From contig JAJKFL010000006.1 of NCBI GenBank assembly GCA_021186555.1, positions 26,409,478 to 26,473,477 on the forward strand: DNA of 64,000 nucleotides, in the 5' to 3' direction. The stretch comes from Reticulitermes speratus. Lineage: Eukaryota; Arthropoda; Insecta; Blattodea; Rhinotermitidae. The notes under the pieces were generated by a model. That model worked only from the letters and a program-made list of their open reading frames with translations, was not told where the DNA came from and searched no databases. Positions 10,036 through 22,101 of this stretch are shown piece by piece; positions within the stretch are counted from its first letter, which is position 1; each line of letters opens with the position of its first letter. The position numbers and the translations under genes were made by a program.

Positions 10036-13000
10036 TGCACAGTATGAACAATGTAAAAAAGAGTAACGATGTATTACATTAAATAAGCACTTGATTGGCT
10101 ATTGAAGAAACTTCATGGTACAGGATCTTCGTTCATCTTCTCAAATGGTTTCCAGTTGTGACGCAACCCAAAGATTCGTCGCTGTCATCACAACAATCTC
10201 CTGTTAGCTTTGTAATAAACAAAACAATCCACTGTACGTCGCCATGACCTGTCTCAGTTCATTGGTCAAGAAAGGTCTCCTATTGTAATGCAACTAAATT
10301 TCTTGTCTGTGGACTGCTGACACCCACACGTAGCGCACGAACGTCTCTGAATTCCGTGAAGATTGACGAGCGATGTGCAATATCAGCCGTCTTGTAGCTC
10401 GATGACCACTTGTCGCAGATAATCTACTTTGTTGTGGGAATCCACGTATTAATATGTACGCGGCGATCGCGCTAGTGTTTCTGCAGCGGTGTGAAGGCTG
10501 TCGACTGTCAACACTGTCCGACGCCGAACGTGTTTCCTGGTCCAAACGCGCACTTTATCCCCGAAATTTTGTTACTAGTCGACATATTGTTTTATTCGGT
10601 ACTTCCTTGTCAGAATATTCTTTGATAAATGACTCTTGAACAGCATCACGTGATTTCTGTGCTGAGTGCTGTTGCAGAATGAACACACCTTTGTGTAACT
10701 GGCGTGAGCAGGGCGGCCTGACAACCAGGGTGATCTTGACACGAGTGTAGGGACAGTGTTACACGGGGGGTGAACCTGCTTCCGATCTAATTTTTGTGCT
10801 GTAATACGTGATGAGGTTTTTTGAGTTGCACTTTAAACGGTATATCCTCTTTATTTCTTTATGACCATTTTCATTTCATGTCATCGAACCCAGTACCCCA
10901 ATAATTCAATCTAGTTCGTAAGTTTACGATCGTCTGTTCCTTCTTCTGGCCCCACTGTCACTTCTCTGTCCTACGGCTTTGCGCCTGAGACCTTTGTTTC
11001 TGTATGACACGTCATAATTTTATATTCCCATCGATGTCAGTGTCTTCTGGTGTGTCTCTTTCCACAGTGGTCTCCAACAGAAACCCACTAGTATTCTCTT
11101 TCCATCTCGTTACGTATGGACGCATCTGAAGAAACTGTGCGTAATATGTTCACATTTTTGTTTTTTTATTTTGTAACGATGCTTTCTCAACTGCATGGCC
11201 AACCATTGCGAACGAGAGAGTGATAGTGAATGGTGAATTATTTGAAAGAAAGTGACCGTGTCGTGTTTGAAGTTATTGTCCCTGGGTGTGTCCCATGTGG
11301 CTTTGTTAAACACGAAGGACCTGAGACGGTATAGTCGGTGTATGGGCCGAGCATTGTGCCCGGGATCACTCTGATGCGAGTGCCACTGCTGGATTTTAAA
11401 GGGGGTGAATCTTTGTGTTTCTGAAGTAATATATGACTGTGTTACTATTGAAGAGAAGCAAGAACGGGCCGTATTTCACTGCGCTTTGTTCTTTCTTAGA
11501 ATGGCGTGCAAAACTGCGTTCCTCTTAATTTCGGGCTTCTAACATATAAAACACTGCGGCACTAATGATATAGACCCTCTATGTGGGTTTCTCTTCGCTC
11601 CTCCCATATAATCCTATCCTGAGCCCACAATGACTGCATTTAAATTCCGTAACACTTCACAGAACATGGAACCAGGCCATTTTACTTTTCACTCGGCATT
11701 TATAAACTGTGTTGGGCGTGCCATTTTTGCGTTACTTGCTCTAAACGCGGAAATCGTTTCTGTCTGTCCACCTGGTCAATGTCTGATGCTGCTGTACGAA
11801 TTCCGATTAAATTTCTATAAGATATACACTGAAAGGTAATTTTGGTAGAGACCTCTAGTTTACAAGAAGCCCAAACTGAACTACAAGTTTACCGGAAACC
11901 GTTTGTAATTTACTAAATATGTAAATAACGTGAAATACAGACCCCATTACGATTTAAAACTTCTATATGAAATGATTCAGGTGTAATGAATATTAGATAT
12001 ATACAAGGAAAATTAACTTTTGGTGCTATGGATAGTGGCACGTGTTGTAGGATTGCCTGTCTAATAGCCATTTTGTGTCTGCAATAAGTTTACAGCGAGG
12101 CCAGTTACAAAATTGCAAAGTATGTATCCTAAATGGGAAATGTGTGTGCTTGTTTGGAGTACACTACACCTTTCCACAGGTGTTAATTTGCCATACGGTG
12201 GCGTGATTTTCTTGTTTTCTGTTGCGTTATCGTAAGAGCTGCTATTATGCCGGTAACTGCAATTCTTAATGGGGGCAAGCCAAGACCGATCGAAGGAAAA
12301 CTCATTTTTTATTCAGCAGCGCATGTGCTGTAACGAGCTACATTTGTTGCGGCTCTGCTCAGATAGGCCTCAGTGCTCGTGATGAAATGTTTATGCTTAG
12401 AGTCAACAGAGCTTTTCATCTATCATATTTTTATTCGATTGACTGTTCACCTTTAATCGACCCGTTAGTTGATAAATTAATCGGACAGTGGAAAGATATT
12501 TTCATGGGAGTGGAATGTATTATTACTTATCTGTAGTGAATTAGATCCTTTGGCTCTTTCTGATTCAGCTTCAATTCCGAAGTAATGAATTCTCCCCACA
12601 CATGGTAGAAATACCATCGCACCGTCGCTACCAACCCGACACAAAGGAACGTTGAGGTGTTACCATGCCCTGAGCGCAAGTCAAACCCGCGATCCCATTT
12701 TTCGAGAAATCCCAAGATTGTTAGCGTCTCGTATCACGAGGCCACTTGCCGGCAGTATTAGTGTTTGTCGTCGTTGTATATGTTTAGGGTGAGGTGAGTA
12801 GCCATCTAGAGGACTGAGAAAGGGATGCGGTGGTACCAGTGATGTAGATGTTGAGAAAATAATACTCTTGTTTGAATGCAAGGTAGGTGGAACTGAGGAT
12901 GGTGTCAGTTTGCGGGGTTTTAATGTCGGTGTTCAGTCCTTGGTTCTGCTACCGGAGACATTACTTGTACTGCGACGGCACTCAAAACTGTCCTTTATTC

Positions 13001-13046
13001 ATTTGGTCATTTTAATAGTAATAATAATGTAGTAGAAATGGTGTTG

Positions 13047-13232
13047 GTTGCCGCCGGGGGCGTGGATGTCTGTCTGTTGTGAGTGTTGAATGTTGTCAGG
13101 TAGAAGGTCTCTGCGTCGGGCTGATCACTTGTCCGGGGGAGTCCTACCGAGTGTGGTGTGTCTTGAGTGTGATCGTGAAGCCTCGACAATGAGGAGGCCC
13201 TGGCCCACTAGGGGCTGTCGCGCCATGTAAAA
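13047..13232 (+). mobile_element. SINE family A, 5' truncated
   Basis: Starts within the head's end (GCCGCCGGGGGCGTGGATGT) and keeps the body and tail (GAGGAGGCCCTGGCCCACTA, then GGGGCTGTCGCGCCATG). The tRNA-like promoter region is missing. A run of GTA/AGT triplets follows at 13241-13301. Confidence 0.85.
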
Positions 13233-13240
13233 TAATGGTG

Positions 13241-13301
13241 TGGTGGTAGTGGTTATAGTAGTAGTAAGTTAGTAGTAGTAGTAGTAGTAGTAGTAGTAGC
13301 A
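13241..13301 (+). repeat. (AGT)n microsatellite
   Basis: A trinucleotide run rich in AGT/GTA units just after the SINE tail. It is the likely expansion of an insertion-associated tail. Confidence 0.9.
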
Positions 13302-14799
13302 GTACACCATTACCATTATTGCTACGATTGTTACGATCAACACGTTGTCGATAAAAGTTGCATTTCCGGCAGCCATGATCACATCCTTTCAGCAGATCAA
13401 AAGCTTGTCGCATTGCTTACTGGAAGTTGGTGTGTGCTCGGTGTCCCTGTGTAGCGAAATCTGCTCGCCGGAGTTAAAATGTGTTAACAGTAGTTAGTAC
13501 ATTTTACTTTGCATGTGGTATTCTCTGTGGATGCACAAAGTAAATGGCTTCTTTACGGTTAACTTCGCGCTACACCACAATTAACTTCTGAACAAATTGC
13601 AGAAACCCTACAAGCTCTATAGAGAGGAAAGCCAACACAGCGAAGGTTTCAGTGTTGGTTTTGTGCTGTCAGCTTACCGTACACATTGTACATGGTGATT
13701 GACGGTAAATCGAGTTAGGTTTACTTGCCTTAATGATCACCCAGTCACTTCTCATATCGGCCGATGACTTTGTTTCTTGTAATAAAATGGGCATGGGGAT
13801 GGTGACGAATGTGTGGAGGTTCCATGCAATCCATAACCCCCTGAAGTGTGACTCCCTGCAAGGTGCAGTTCATTTGGTATGGATTTCACTGTTGAGCCGA
13901 ACCCGACGTCGGACTAACAGTGACCTGCGGAATGTCTGTCAAGCCACAAAACATGTCACGTTATCCGAACTCATAGAAAACCACGAGGAATCAGTTTCAG
14001 TTACCTCTATGATTACAGAACTTGTCGGATAGAGCCGGACAGAGGAAGTGAAAGGCCTTTAGACCTACTGCACTGTAGGATATATTTAAAGTAGGTTACA
14101 ACGACTTTCAACTGCATATTTTCTAGTATCTCACGCTCCTCTGTTAGCTGCTGAGAAATAACAATTTATGTAAAAAAAATCGATGTTTCGAGTGTTTGAT
14201 GGAGTAGTTATGATTTGCATGAATTTTGAGTAAAGCAAATGTGAAAACAGAGTCGCTTCTGTGCCTAATGATTGTGCCCTGACGGCGTAAAGGGGCGTGG
14301 AAATATGGCTGTGCATATTCTCACCTGAATCGTATCCAAGTGTAACGTCACAAGTTACCGACTACTTAGTGTTATTGTAGTGTGATGAAAGGAACTTTGC
14401 AGTGTCGAGGTACAATATTGGCTGACTTATATCTTGTACGATTGCGGGTTTCAAGTTACTGACCCTTATGCGGCGCTGAAAATGTTTCACAAGTAATTTG
14501 CAACGTTTATTATACGACCTGCTTGTTCCCTGAGGTCAGTGCCATATGCTTAGTAATATTCACTTCGCCTTTTCCTCTGTCTTGAAAGTTTTTTTCATGA
14601 GGTTTTGGTACCAAAATATTGTTTCATTAATTTTCATGGCTAAAGGTTAAATGACGGATATTTATTAAAGATTCATGAAGACAGGTGTTCAAACGAGGTG
14701 TTATGTAGAGAGTGTGATGACACTGATACATCTTTGACAGTAGCATTATCAGAAAATAAAATAATGTGTGGGTTATAACATGGACTTTTTATATTTCAG

Positions 14800-14889
14800 G
14801 GTTCCAAAAGGACACTTCGGTCAAATGAAATGTCGTTACCTCCGAATGGACTGTTAGATACGGAACTTGAACTCAACTTCGCACTTCAG
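14800..14889 (+). CDS. PACS: PACS exon B: adaptor-binding segment
   Basis: A 90-bp exon between TTTCAG and GTAAGT, phase 0 at both ends. It encodes [20 protein letters not shown] followed by [10 protein letters not shown]. It joins exon A exactly at the conserved IAVKMQ/GSKR boundary. The segment DTELELNF aligns with the ETELQLTF stretch of mammalian PACS (from memory), which when mutated blocks binding to the AP-1 adaptor. The site therefore appears retained here with conservative changes. There is no ATG-initiated ORF of length in this frame; the exon is recognised by homology and splice signals only. Confidence 0.95.
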
Positions 14890-15081
14890 GTAAGTTCCTG
14901 CATTGTCATGGGAAGTGAAGTGAAGGTGTTCAGGCGGAGACTTTGAATATTACCTTATGTGATGTGATACGAAACTACATGACATCACAGAAGATGACAT
15001 TCTTCATGAATGACACTGGATAAAGTTTACGGAACGTTTACATCCGAATTCTCTGATACTGTGAAATAGGAGAGAGAACAC

Positions 15082-15640
15082 TTAGACCCCTTGTGATAAT
15101 AGCTGTACGTTATTGTAAAATTTGCCACGTCTGGGATGGTCATTGGTGTCTGAAACGAGCAAAGGTGTTTGTGTCCTAACAGAGTATGTGCAGCTTATGA
15201 TGTTACGTACATATGTAGTATTATGTCCACCGTCATCACACACACTGTATTGCGACAGGTCCATAGCCTCTTCCAAAGCATCTGCAGACAGTGCGATAGT
15301 GCTCCCTCGTTCAAATTCCAGAATATTTTTTCCCCTTAAATTCTTCCAGTAGCTGCTTACGTCTTCTTTCTCGTCTTCTATCTTTCCTTCAATAAAGTGT
15401 TTTAGAAGGCAGTTGCTACGCAAAATGTGACCAATCCTGTTGGCCTTCCTTTGTTTTATCGTATGTAGGACGTTCCTTTCCTCCTTGAATCTATGCAACA
15501 CTTATTCATTTTTCACAAAATCGGTCCAACTGGTCTCCATCCTTCTGCAACACCACCTTTCAAATCTTTCAAGGTATTTCTGATCCGTTTTTTGAAGTTT
15601 CCAAGTTAAAAAGCTCCGTTCTAAATGTACCATTTTATTA
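15082..15640 (-). mobile_element. LINE C-terminal end, reversed (family 2, decayed)
   Basis: The reverse strand encodes VLHTIKQRKANRIGHILRSN then CLLKHFIEGKI, followed by a lysine/glutamate-rich stretch. This is the post-reverse-transcriptase tail typical of non-LTR elements (compare HTIKRRKANWIGHILRRNCL in the copy at 17614). An open frame runs only to about 15082, and the region upstream on that strand (15505-15640) continues the match out of frame. Inactive. Confidence 0.8.
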
Positions 15641-16265
15641 GTTTCTTCCTTAATTTTAAGTCAAATTTGCTGGTTAAAAACTCATCTTCTTGTCGAATGT
15701 TACTTTTCCAATGGAAATCCCGGATTATAGGATTATTTTAAAATTTGAAACATTTGGCGAGGCCATTTTCGTCTAAACGAAAAAAAAAATAATATTCGTA
15801 TGGAAATATTCCTTTAAAATTTGGGACTGTGTGTAGTCCACTGTCATGTGTGCCTGGTAAAGGAAAATTCAGTTTTTATCTTTTATAGTTGTGCAGGTAA
15901 AAAATGTGTAATTTTATGTTAATAGATGTCTTTAACGAGTGCAGATTGTGATGCGGTCGTATGTGTCTAGATGTGTTTAGATTTAAAATTTGTTATTGTG
16001 GCAGCGGTGCGAAACCTTCCAATTATGCGGCTGTATTACAAGCAGTGTAGTTGCTGAAATATGGAATTCCGTCATTGCTGTCCAACGCAAAGCTGCCCTG
16101 TTTACAAGAAAACATGAGAACAACACTTCTTATGTCTCTGCTCAGCTGTCAAGAACGTGTTATATATAGCTTTGTCATCTCAAAAACCGCTTGATAGTGG
16201 TTTACATCAGATTGGATATAAACATTACAAATTGGTTACTTTTGTTTAATAAATATGCACTAGAA

Positions 16266-16574
16266 CAGCTGTCGCCAACCGGTGGTCCGCGGACCACTGA
16301 TGGTCCGCGAGAAAATTTTGGTGGTCTTGGAGAAATTTGGACATTATTTGCAATTTTTATGTTTATTATACTTATTTCAAACAAGCAGCAACAAATATCA
16401 CACTAATAATTTTGTTATAATTAAACAAGTGCATTTCATATTAATAAAATGGAACTTTTATGATCATTATTTTATAGATGTTTGTACCTTTTTAAAAAAA
16501 TCATGTTAGTGGTCCGCGGGATTCAAAATTGTGAGTTTAGTGGTCCGTGAGGTCCGAATGGTTGGCGACCGCTG
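16266..16574. mobile_element. hAT MITE (309 bp) with TSD
   Basis: Terminal inverted repeats begin CAGCTGTCGCCAACCGGTGG and end GAATGGTTGGCGACCGCTG. GTGGTCCGCGG repeats lie inside both ends. Flanking octamers CACTAGAA (16258-16265) and CACTAAGA (16575-16582) fit an 8-bp duplication with slight decay. The CAGNGGTCGCCAACC type of terminus is characteristic of hAT elements. The centre is AT-rich and non-coding. Confidence 0.88.
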
Positions 16575-17613
16575 CACTAAGACACCTGTTTTACTCAGGG
16601 CCATAAATAAAATCTTCTAGGCCTACCTATGTTGTTAAATTTGTATCATATCGAGAAGTGCTGCAGATATTGGTAGATGTAAGAAACCTGAAAGATACGC
16701 CCACACTTGTTATAGAATGTCTGTTTTTAGAAACGTGACGAAAATCAGTACCAGCTTATCGTTCTACGTATACTGGATTCTCACTTTACCCGACATCATT
16801 CGTCACTCACTTCAGCCCCTTGTCCGTCGCGCGTGTGGGCAGTCGGTTGAATGGCCTACGTACATAGGATAAACGATCCGACGGGATGACAAACGATATT
16901 TGTCGGATCAATAAGGGCCCTGGTAATGAAACTTGCTAAGCTTCATGTTTAGGGTCTGTAAGTTATATGGGTTGAATGACCGTATATAATTACATATGAA
17001 TTTTAAAAGATAGGAAAAGAAGTCGTCTTTATTTATTTTGGATACTATTTCAGCATTTGTATGGTGGGACTGAAGAAAAACGCCAGAATAACCGGTTTTA
17101 GATTTGAGATTCGAATTCGGGTCCACTCGAATCTGAAGCGGGATTACTGACCATTATACAGTGACTGTTTGAGTGTACGTCATCTGTAGACGCTGTGAGT
17201 GTGTTTCTAATCTGGTGGTAGGTGACGTTTGCTAGTACCTGTTCAGCTTAGGAACGGCTTGTACCGTCAGTCCTGGGGCTTGCAAGCTGCTGCGTTCAAT
17301 TTATGTTCCTTATATCCCCAGTGACTCGGTTTGTATCCTGTGGCTGCCAGCTAACACAAGTGCTATCCTTTCCTCCAAGTGCTGTTTATTTACTTCCACT
17401 ATTTGTCGCATTTCCTTACGAACCAAATTCAGACTATAACGTTTGTGCCCCCCCCCCCCCCATGACCGTGAAAAATTTCATAAAGAATCCCATTCACATA
17501 ACTGTGGTCTGCAAATATGTCTCATTGTTAAACCGCTCTTGTGATAGTTATGTTCTTTGCCATTGGTTACTACGAAATATCACTGGAAGGTAAATAGAAG
17601 GTACGCTGTTCAT

Positions 17614-18150
17614 TCATTCTGTAGTCTGTCTTACGACAGGTCCGTAGCCTCTTCCAAAGCGAGTTCTCCACACAGTGCGATCTAGTGCTTCCTCTTTCAA
17701 TTTCCAGTATCCTCTCTTTTCCTTAAGGTCATCCAGTAGCTGCTTACGTCTTCTCCCTCGTCTTCCCGTCAATTCTATCCTTCCTTCTAACTTTCCTTCA
17801 ATCACGTGTTTCAGAAGGCAGTTCCTACGCAAGATGTGACCAATCCAGTTAGCCTTTCTTCTCTTTATTGTATGTACGATATTCCTGTCCTCCTTGACTC
17901 TGTGTAATACTTCTTCATTTCTCACACGATCGGTCCAACTGATTTTCTCCATCCTTCTCCAGCACCACATTTCAAAACTTTCCAGATACTTCTGATCTAC
18001 TTTCCGGAGTGTCCATGTTTCAGCACCATACAAAGCTGTTAATCAAATAATTAAACCAACAAATGCACTGTTGGTTGCATTTGTTGGTTTAATTATTTGA
18101 TTAAAAAATGCACGTGGTAATAGTGTGAAATTTAATAGTGTGAAAAAAGC
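17614..18150 (-). mobile_element. LINE C-terminal end, reversed (family 2), with nested hairpin insert
   Basis: The reverse strand has a 139-codon open frame (18033 to 17614) starting MYGAETWTLRKVDQKYLESF, then MWCWRRMEKISW, KANWIGHILRRNCLLKHVIE and GRRGRRRKQLLDDLKEKRGY. This is the C-terminal tail after the reverse transcriptase in non-LTR elements. The catalytic YADD domain is absent. The LINE sequence is interrupted upstream by a perfect hairpin insert (about 18038-18150). Confidence 0.88.
18038..18150. mobile_element. small hairpin insert in LINE, flanked by direct repeats
   Basis: AATCAAATAATTAAACCAAC plus AAATGCA is followed 8 bp later by its exact reverse complement (18038-18104). After it come two AATAGTGTGAAA units. 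The flanks AAAGCTGTTAAT (left, ending about 18040) and AAAAGCTGTTAATG (right, from about 18147) form a direct repeat. It looks like a very small foldback insertion into the LINE copy. Confidence 0.6.
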
Positions 18151-18388
18151 TGTTAATGTCTGAAAGACATTTGAGATGTGAAGGTATACCGACGTAATTC
18201 GTGGTTTGCTGTCTTATGTCATGTGACGCCCCGGAAAGCCGAAACTTCACGTGTGCCTGATACTGTTCACTGTTCGAAAGTACAGTTTTAAAGTATTTAG
18301 TTACGTACAGTTTTCAGCTGGAAATAGGATATGGAATGACAATATTTTTCACTCAAACAAAATAAAATAGCAGGGAAGTCGCAATAAC

Positions 18389-18655
18389 GTACCTGGTATA
18401 GTGACTGGGCTGGATAACGAATGAAACGTGGTTCGATTCCCGAAAGAGACAAGAGATACTTCTCTTCTGCAAAGCGTACAGGCAGGTTCTGAGGTCCACC
18501 CAACGTCCTGTTCAGTGGATACCCTTTACCCAGGGGTAAAGTGGCCGGGGGGTGAAGCTGACCAGTTACCTCGGTTTAGTGCCGGGGTTAATGAGTGGAG
18601 CTATATCTCCACTCCCCCATACGCCTGCATGGCGTGCACAGGGACAACTATACCG
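18389..18655 (+). mobile_element. SINE family D copy
   Basis: Head GGTATAGTGACTGGGCTGGA and box B GTGGTTCGATTCCCG, then GAGGTCCACCCAACGTCCTG, TTCAGTGGATACC, CAGGGGTAAAGTGGCCGGGG and GGTTAATGAGTGGAGCTATA. This copy shows the full family order, head to tail. Confidence 0.85.
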
Positions 18656-19666
18656 TGCTTTACTTTATCAAAAACTCGACATTCTAACAGAAGTAACCAG
18701 TATTTTTGAGGCAAATGTGTCCGTAGTGTGAGGAAGGCTATAGGAATACGGCCACCCTAAGCCCTTGTTTCTTCCATAAGATGTTTCTGTGGTCTGCTGT
18801 GATCACTGGACCCGATAAAGCCCCGTGACATAACGTTTCTTTACTTCCTCCACGCGATTTGTGGTGCCGTGAGGGCTACCCAGCGACTGAAACGTGACAC
18901 TAATCCAGACACTGACAGCTCTTCACCTGGGACAACCACTGACGAACGAGCATCGAACTTTCATGAAATTCCAAGGGATCAAGAGGGCATAAACCTGTGT
19001 CGTAAAAGTCCTAACGCCTTGTTGACACGATTGCAGGGGTAAGAGGAATGTATACAGGTCGTTGGTTAATAAAATGTAAGCAAGTGGTCTGTAGAAGGAG
19101 TCAGTGACTGCTCGTCTTTAGCGAGCCAGTGATATCGAATTGTGAGTGGCCCTCTCCGATATATTAAACTTTGGGTGAGGATAAACTCAGGTGATTTTTA
19201 GATTTGTCTGTAGTCTGTCTTTATATATAAGTTCGTAATTATAAAGTTAATTGTGGGTATGAGACTTTATTGCTTTAAAAGGGAAGCAAACGGATTTGGC
19301 GCATATAAAACACGTGAAGTAAATATTTGTTCGTTAACAAGTTACAGACATATGGAAATAATTTAGTAATGAAGACCTCCACAATTTGTTCTCTCCGCGT
19401 ATATGTAGGTTCAATAAGTTGAGGGGGATAAAACGAGAGGGGGAAAGAAGAATGGACGCACAGTAGAAAAAACTCTCCTGGAAGGTCTAAGTTTAGATGG
19501 GAGGACAACATTAAACGATGTTGTACATTCTGTGCAATATGGTATGTTTCTTATTATAAAACCAACAGTTTGCACATACAGATTATATATAATAATACAG
19601 TCCCCTCTGTTACATGTTTCGGCGGTCGATCATGATCCTCAGGGAACAACACCAATACTCGTATTG

Positions 19667-19706
19667 CTCCCTGAGCATGGCGATCGACAGCCGAAACATG
19701 TAGGAG
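19667..19706 (+). ncRNA. hammerhead-like motif, P2 right arm (decayed core)
   Basis: Stem I CTCC (19667-19670) pairs with GGAG (19703-19706). The core reads CTGAGCA rather than CTGANGA, so G8 is lost. GCCGAAACATGTA follows. The left arm, read in reverse, has CTGAGGA but a broken stem I. Each arm keeps parts the other has lost, so neither is expected to be active. Confidence 0.35.
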
Positions 19707-19715
19707 AAGGGACTG

Positions 19716-19802
19716 TATTATACAGGGTATACACAAAAGAATGGTGCGGTTTCCCTTTATTCACCATTGAAACCGCACCATTCTTTTGTGTATACTCTGT
19801 AT
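19716..19802. mobile_element. nested hairpin MITE (about 87 bp)
   Basis: CAGGGTATACACAAAAGAAT plus GGTGCGGTTTC is separated by a loop of about 16 bp from its near-perfect reverse complement ending ATTCTTTTGTGTATACTCTG. Flanks are TATA-like on both sides. It is inserted in one arm of P2, which gives their relative ages. CAGGGT termini are common among small Tc1/mariner-type MITEs, but the family is a guess. Confidence 0.75.
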
Positions 19803-20880
19803 ATAGAGAGATATACGTTGTATATGCAAATTGTTGGTTTTGTGATAAGAAACATTAAAATGGATGTTTGAGGTGTACGTTTTGTGTCTGTTTGGATTCA
19901 GCTGACTCACCCAGGACACGATTCTGCGGGCAGCGTTTGCGGGCATTGTAATGGAATTTGGATACAGTAAAATCAGGTAGTTTATTTAGCACCTGAGCGA
20001 CTATTAAGTGCTAAAGGTGAAGGTATAATACACATTAGTATATTTTATCTTGAAATGATACAGTTGTAACAGGATAGTCAAAATGTATCTACATTCACTT
20101 GCTGGTAATTCATGGAGCGTATTGTGCCCGTCTTAGTCTATTCTAAACGTCGGATGTACTATAATAATACAACCCCATGAGATGGACTACCATCCACAGG
20201 CAGTTCGCACCGTTCATTGAGTCCAGCATTCCACAGAGGCTGGGTTTCAGTGACTAATCACATTACTCGCTGTTTCGCTATTGCTGTTGCAGATGGATGG
20301 CGTGGCCAACATTGGCTGTCTATATCCCAGCAGGCGGTCGCTTCTCTGATTCATTAGAGCCACGGGATCCCGTTCGACCAATATCCTAGAAAGGGCAGAG
20401 GTTATTGGACATATTCTTATTGATTCTGTTTCTGTTGCGATCTTCAGTTTGAATACTAAATGGTAGCAATCTTATAAGATAGTAATTATTTCAAATTCAA
20501 GGCACGTGATGAAGCCTGGGCATACATCTGATGTGTTACTCCAACAGCCAGATTTCGTGTAATATTAACGTCGTTTTTACGTCGGTTTCTGTTACTTAAA
20601 GACTGCGTATTGCGTTGCTCTCCGTCTTCCTAACGTACCTTCTATCACTGTGACGGAACGGAGTGCTAATGTTTTGTTTGCTTTTGTTGATATCTAAAGG
20701 GACGATATGGGGGACTTAGTGTTTGATACGAAGTTTAATAGGAAGTACTTCTAGAAAATATTGCTCTAATTCAGTTTGATATTTACGTTGTTTCAGTATC
20801 AGTACTGTAAAGATAATCGTGACATGATCAGTAAACTATATTCATGGGCACCGACAGAGTATATAATATATATATATGCC

Positions 20881-20900
20881 CACATACATACATACATACA

Positions 20901-20933
<33 letters not shown>

Positions 20934-20944
20934 GCATACATACA
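20881..20944 (+). repeat. (ACAT)n microsatellite
   Basis: About 14 CATA units between 20881 and 20944, interrupted once by ATATGC. Confidence 0.97.
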
Positions 20945-20960
20945 GTAAATTGCTGAAAAT

Positions 20961-21429
20961 CTTGTTAACTGAAAGTATCAACAGTAATGCACAAATTTAA
21001 TACATGACACAAAGTCTTCAGAGGATCACTTTAACTCCGACATGTTTCGGTGGCATATATACCACCATTATCATGGATAGAATTCACACCGAAAGCTGGT
21101 AACACCGCTAATAAGGTAAAGTCCTTCACGCTGTCATCAGTTAGGGCCAAGGCCCTAACTGGATGACAGCGTGAAGTAGACTTTAGCAGCGCGTATACAG
21201 TACCTGCCGTGCTCTGTGGGCATGAATTGCCATGAAGTAACTGTGGCAATATGTACATAGCAAGAAGGACTTTACCTTACCAGCGGTGTTCCAGCTTTCG
21301 GTGTGAACTCTTTCCCTGATGATGGTAGTATATATGCCACCGAAACATGTCGGAGTTAAAGTGATCCTCTGAAGACATTGTGTCATGTATTAAATTTGTG
21401 CATTACTGTTGGTACTTTCTAGTTAACAA
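20961..21429. repeat. palindromic element P3 (about 470 bp) with inner hairpin
   Basis: Outer arms CTTGTTAACTGAAAGTATCA at the left and its near complement ending GTTAACAA at the right. The pairing continues through AGTAATGCACAAATTTAATA, the hammerhead-like motifs, and GAAAGCTGG...AGCTTTC. A separate perfect hairpin (CTTCACGCTGTCAT...ATGACAGCGTGAAG, about 21127-21176) lies inside. No ORF of note. Confidence 0.9.
21312..21355 (+). ncRNA. hammerhead-like motif, P3 right arm
   Basis: Stem I TTCC (21312-21315) pairs with GGAG (21352-21355). Core CTGATGA (21316-21322), then T, a stem II closed by GGT/ACC, GAAA (21342-21345), CATGTC. H17 would be C21351, the most favourable cleavage base in natural hammerheads. 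The left arm preserves a better stem II (GGTGGT/GCCACC when reversed) but a damaged core. Confidence 0.5.
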
Positions 21430-21770
21430 TTCAATAAAATGCACCGTGTAAACGACGCAGTGAAATTTATTGAAAATCTGCTTACGGTGTTGAATGGTTG
21501 CGCCGTCATTGACGACTAGAGTCCCGTTCGAGGCGTGGATGTACATCCGCGTCTCTGCGAACTCTAATTCGTCGTATGCGGCTAGGGCTGTTGCAATCTT
21601 TCGTTTCCTTCACCCAAGGAGTGTAAGGAATTCATGACTTCGGAATTAATTCTGGATTTTTTAATTAGTCAGGGAGGACCACAGTCCGTAAAAGATGAGA
21701 GAGCATTGACTTGATTCCTTTAGACACCAATCACTTTATTTTTACACGCATCCCTGACAAGATTTAATTT

Positions 21771-22101
21771 TATATATGTTATGCAGACAAATGTACACAG
21801 TATTATGTTATTTAACACAATTTTATTAAATGTTGCCCAACATGTTTCTAGCCTATATGAAGGCTCATCTTCAGGGGCTCTTTTGTTGAAATTACAACAG
21901 CTATATTATTGGTATATACAATTTTATATACCAATAATATAGCTGTTGTAATTTCAACAAAAGAGCCCCTGAAGATGAGCCTTATATAGGCTAGAAACAT
22001 GTTGGGCAACATTTAATAAAATTGTGTTAAATAACATAATACTGTGTACATTTGTCTGCATAACATATATATAATTAAAAATGTACGGTACAAGTAACGT
22101 A
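21771..22101. mobile_element. palindromic element P4, near-perfect and recent, with 12-bp direct repeats
   Basis: Arms of about 148 bp meet around CAATTT (21929-21934) and match almost perfectly from TATATATGTTATGCAGACAA at the left to its complement at about 22072. The exact 12-mer AAGATTTAATTT occurs at 21759-21770, immediately left, and again at 22102-22113, after about 30 bp of non-palindromic sequence on the right. If this is a target-site duplication, the element is two inverted arms plus a one-sided tail of about 30 bp. The arms are so similar that it is the youngest copy here. Confidence 0.8.
21965..22007 (+). ncRNA. hammerhead-like motif, P4 right arm
   Basis: Stem I GCCC (21965-21968) pairs with GGGC (22004-22007). 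Core CTGAAGA (21969-21975), T, then stem II with AGCCT/AGGCT, GAAA (21994-21997), CATGTT. The closing pair of stem II is G-A instead of G-C. An equivalent motif lies reversed in the left arm (21835-21878). Confidence 0.5.

Larger units (their letters stand above)
3471..14799 (+). other. PACS intron A-B (11.3 kb)
   Basis: Bounded by GTAAGA and TTTCAG. It contains the SINE, LINE, hAT-like and palindrome features listed separately. A tRNA-like head fragment lies near 4790-4860, and an imperfect inverted repeat with tips resembling AGTGTCGATGTTCGTGA spans about 5424-5866. A reversed tRNA-like fragment with box B near 7800-7815 (ACCGGGTTTCGAACTCGGG) lies at 7690-7850, and another possible reversed one at 12540-12740. 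I recognise nothing in 4070-4780, 7860-8960, 10040-12530 or 13310-14799. Confidence 0.85.
19548..19858. repeat. palindromic element P2 with a MITE inserted in its right arm
   Basis: Left arm 19548-19655; right arm 19666-19715 continuing at 19803-19858. Outer tips TTTCTTATTATAAAACCAAC and its near complement near 19840-19856 match, as do the hammerhead-like cores on either side of the centre. The right arm is split by the nested element at 19716-19802, so P2 predates it. Confidence 0.88.
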
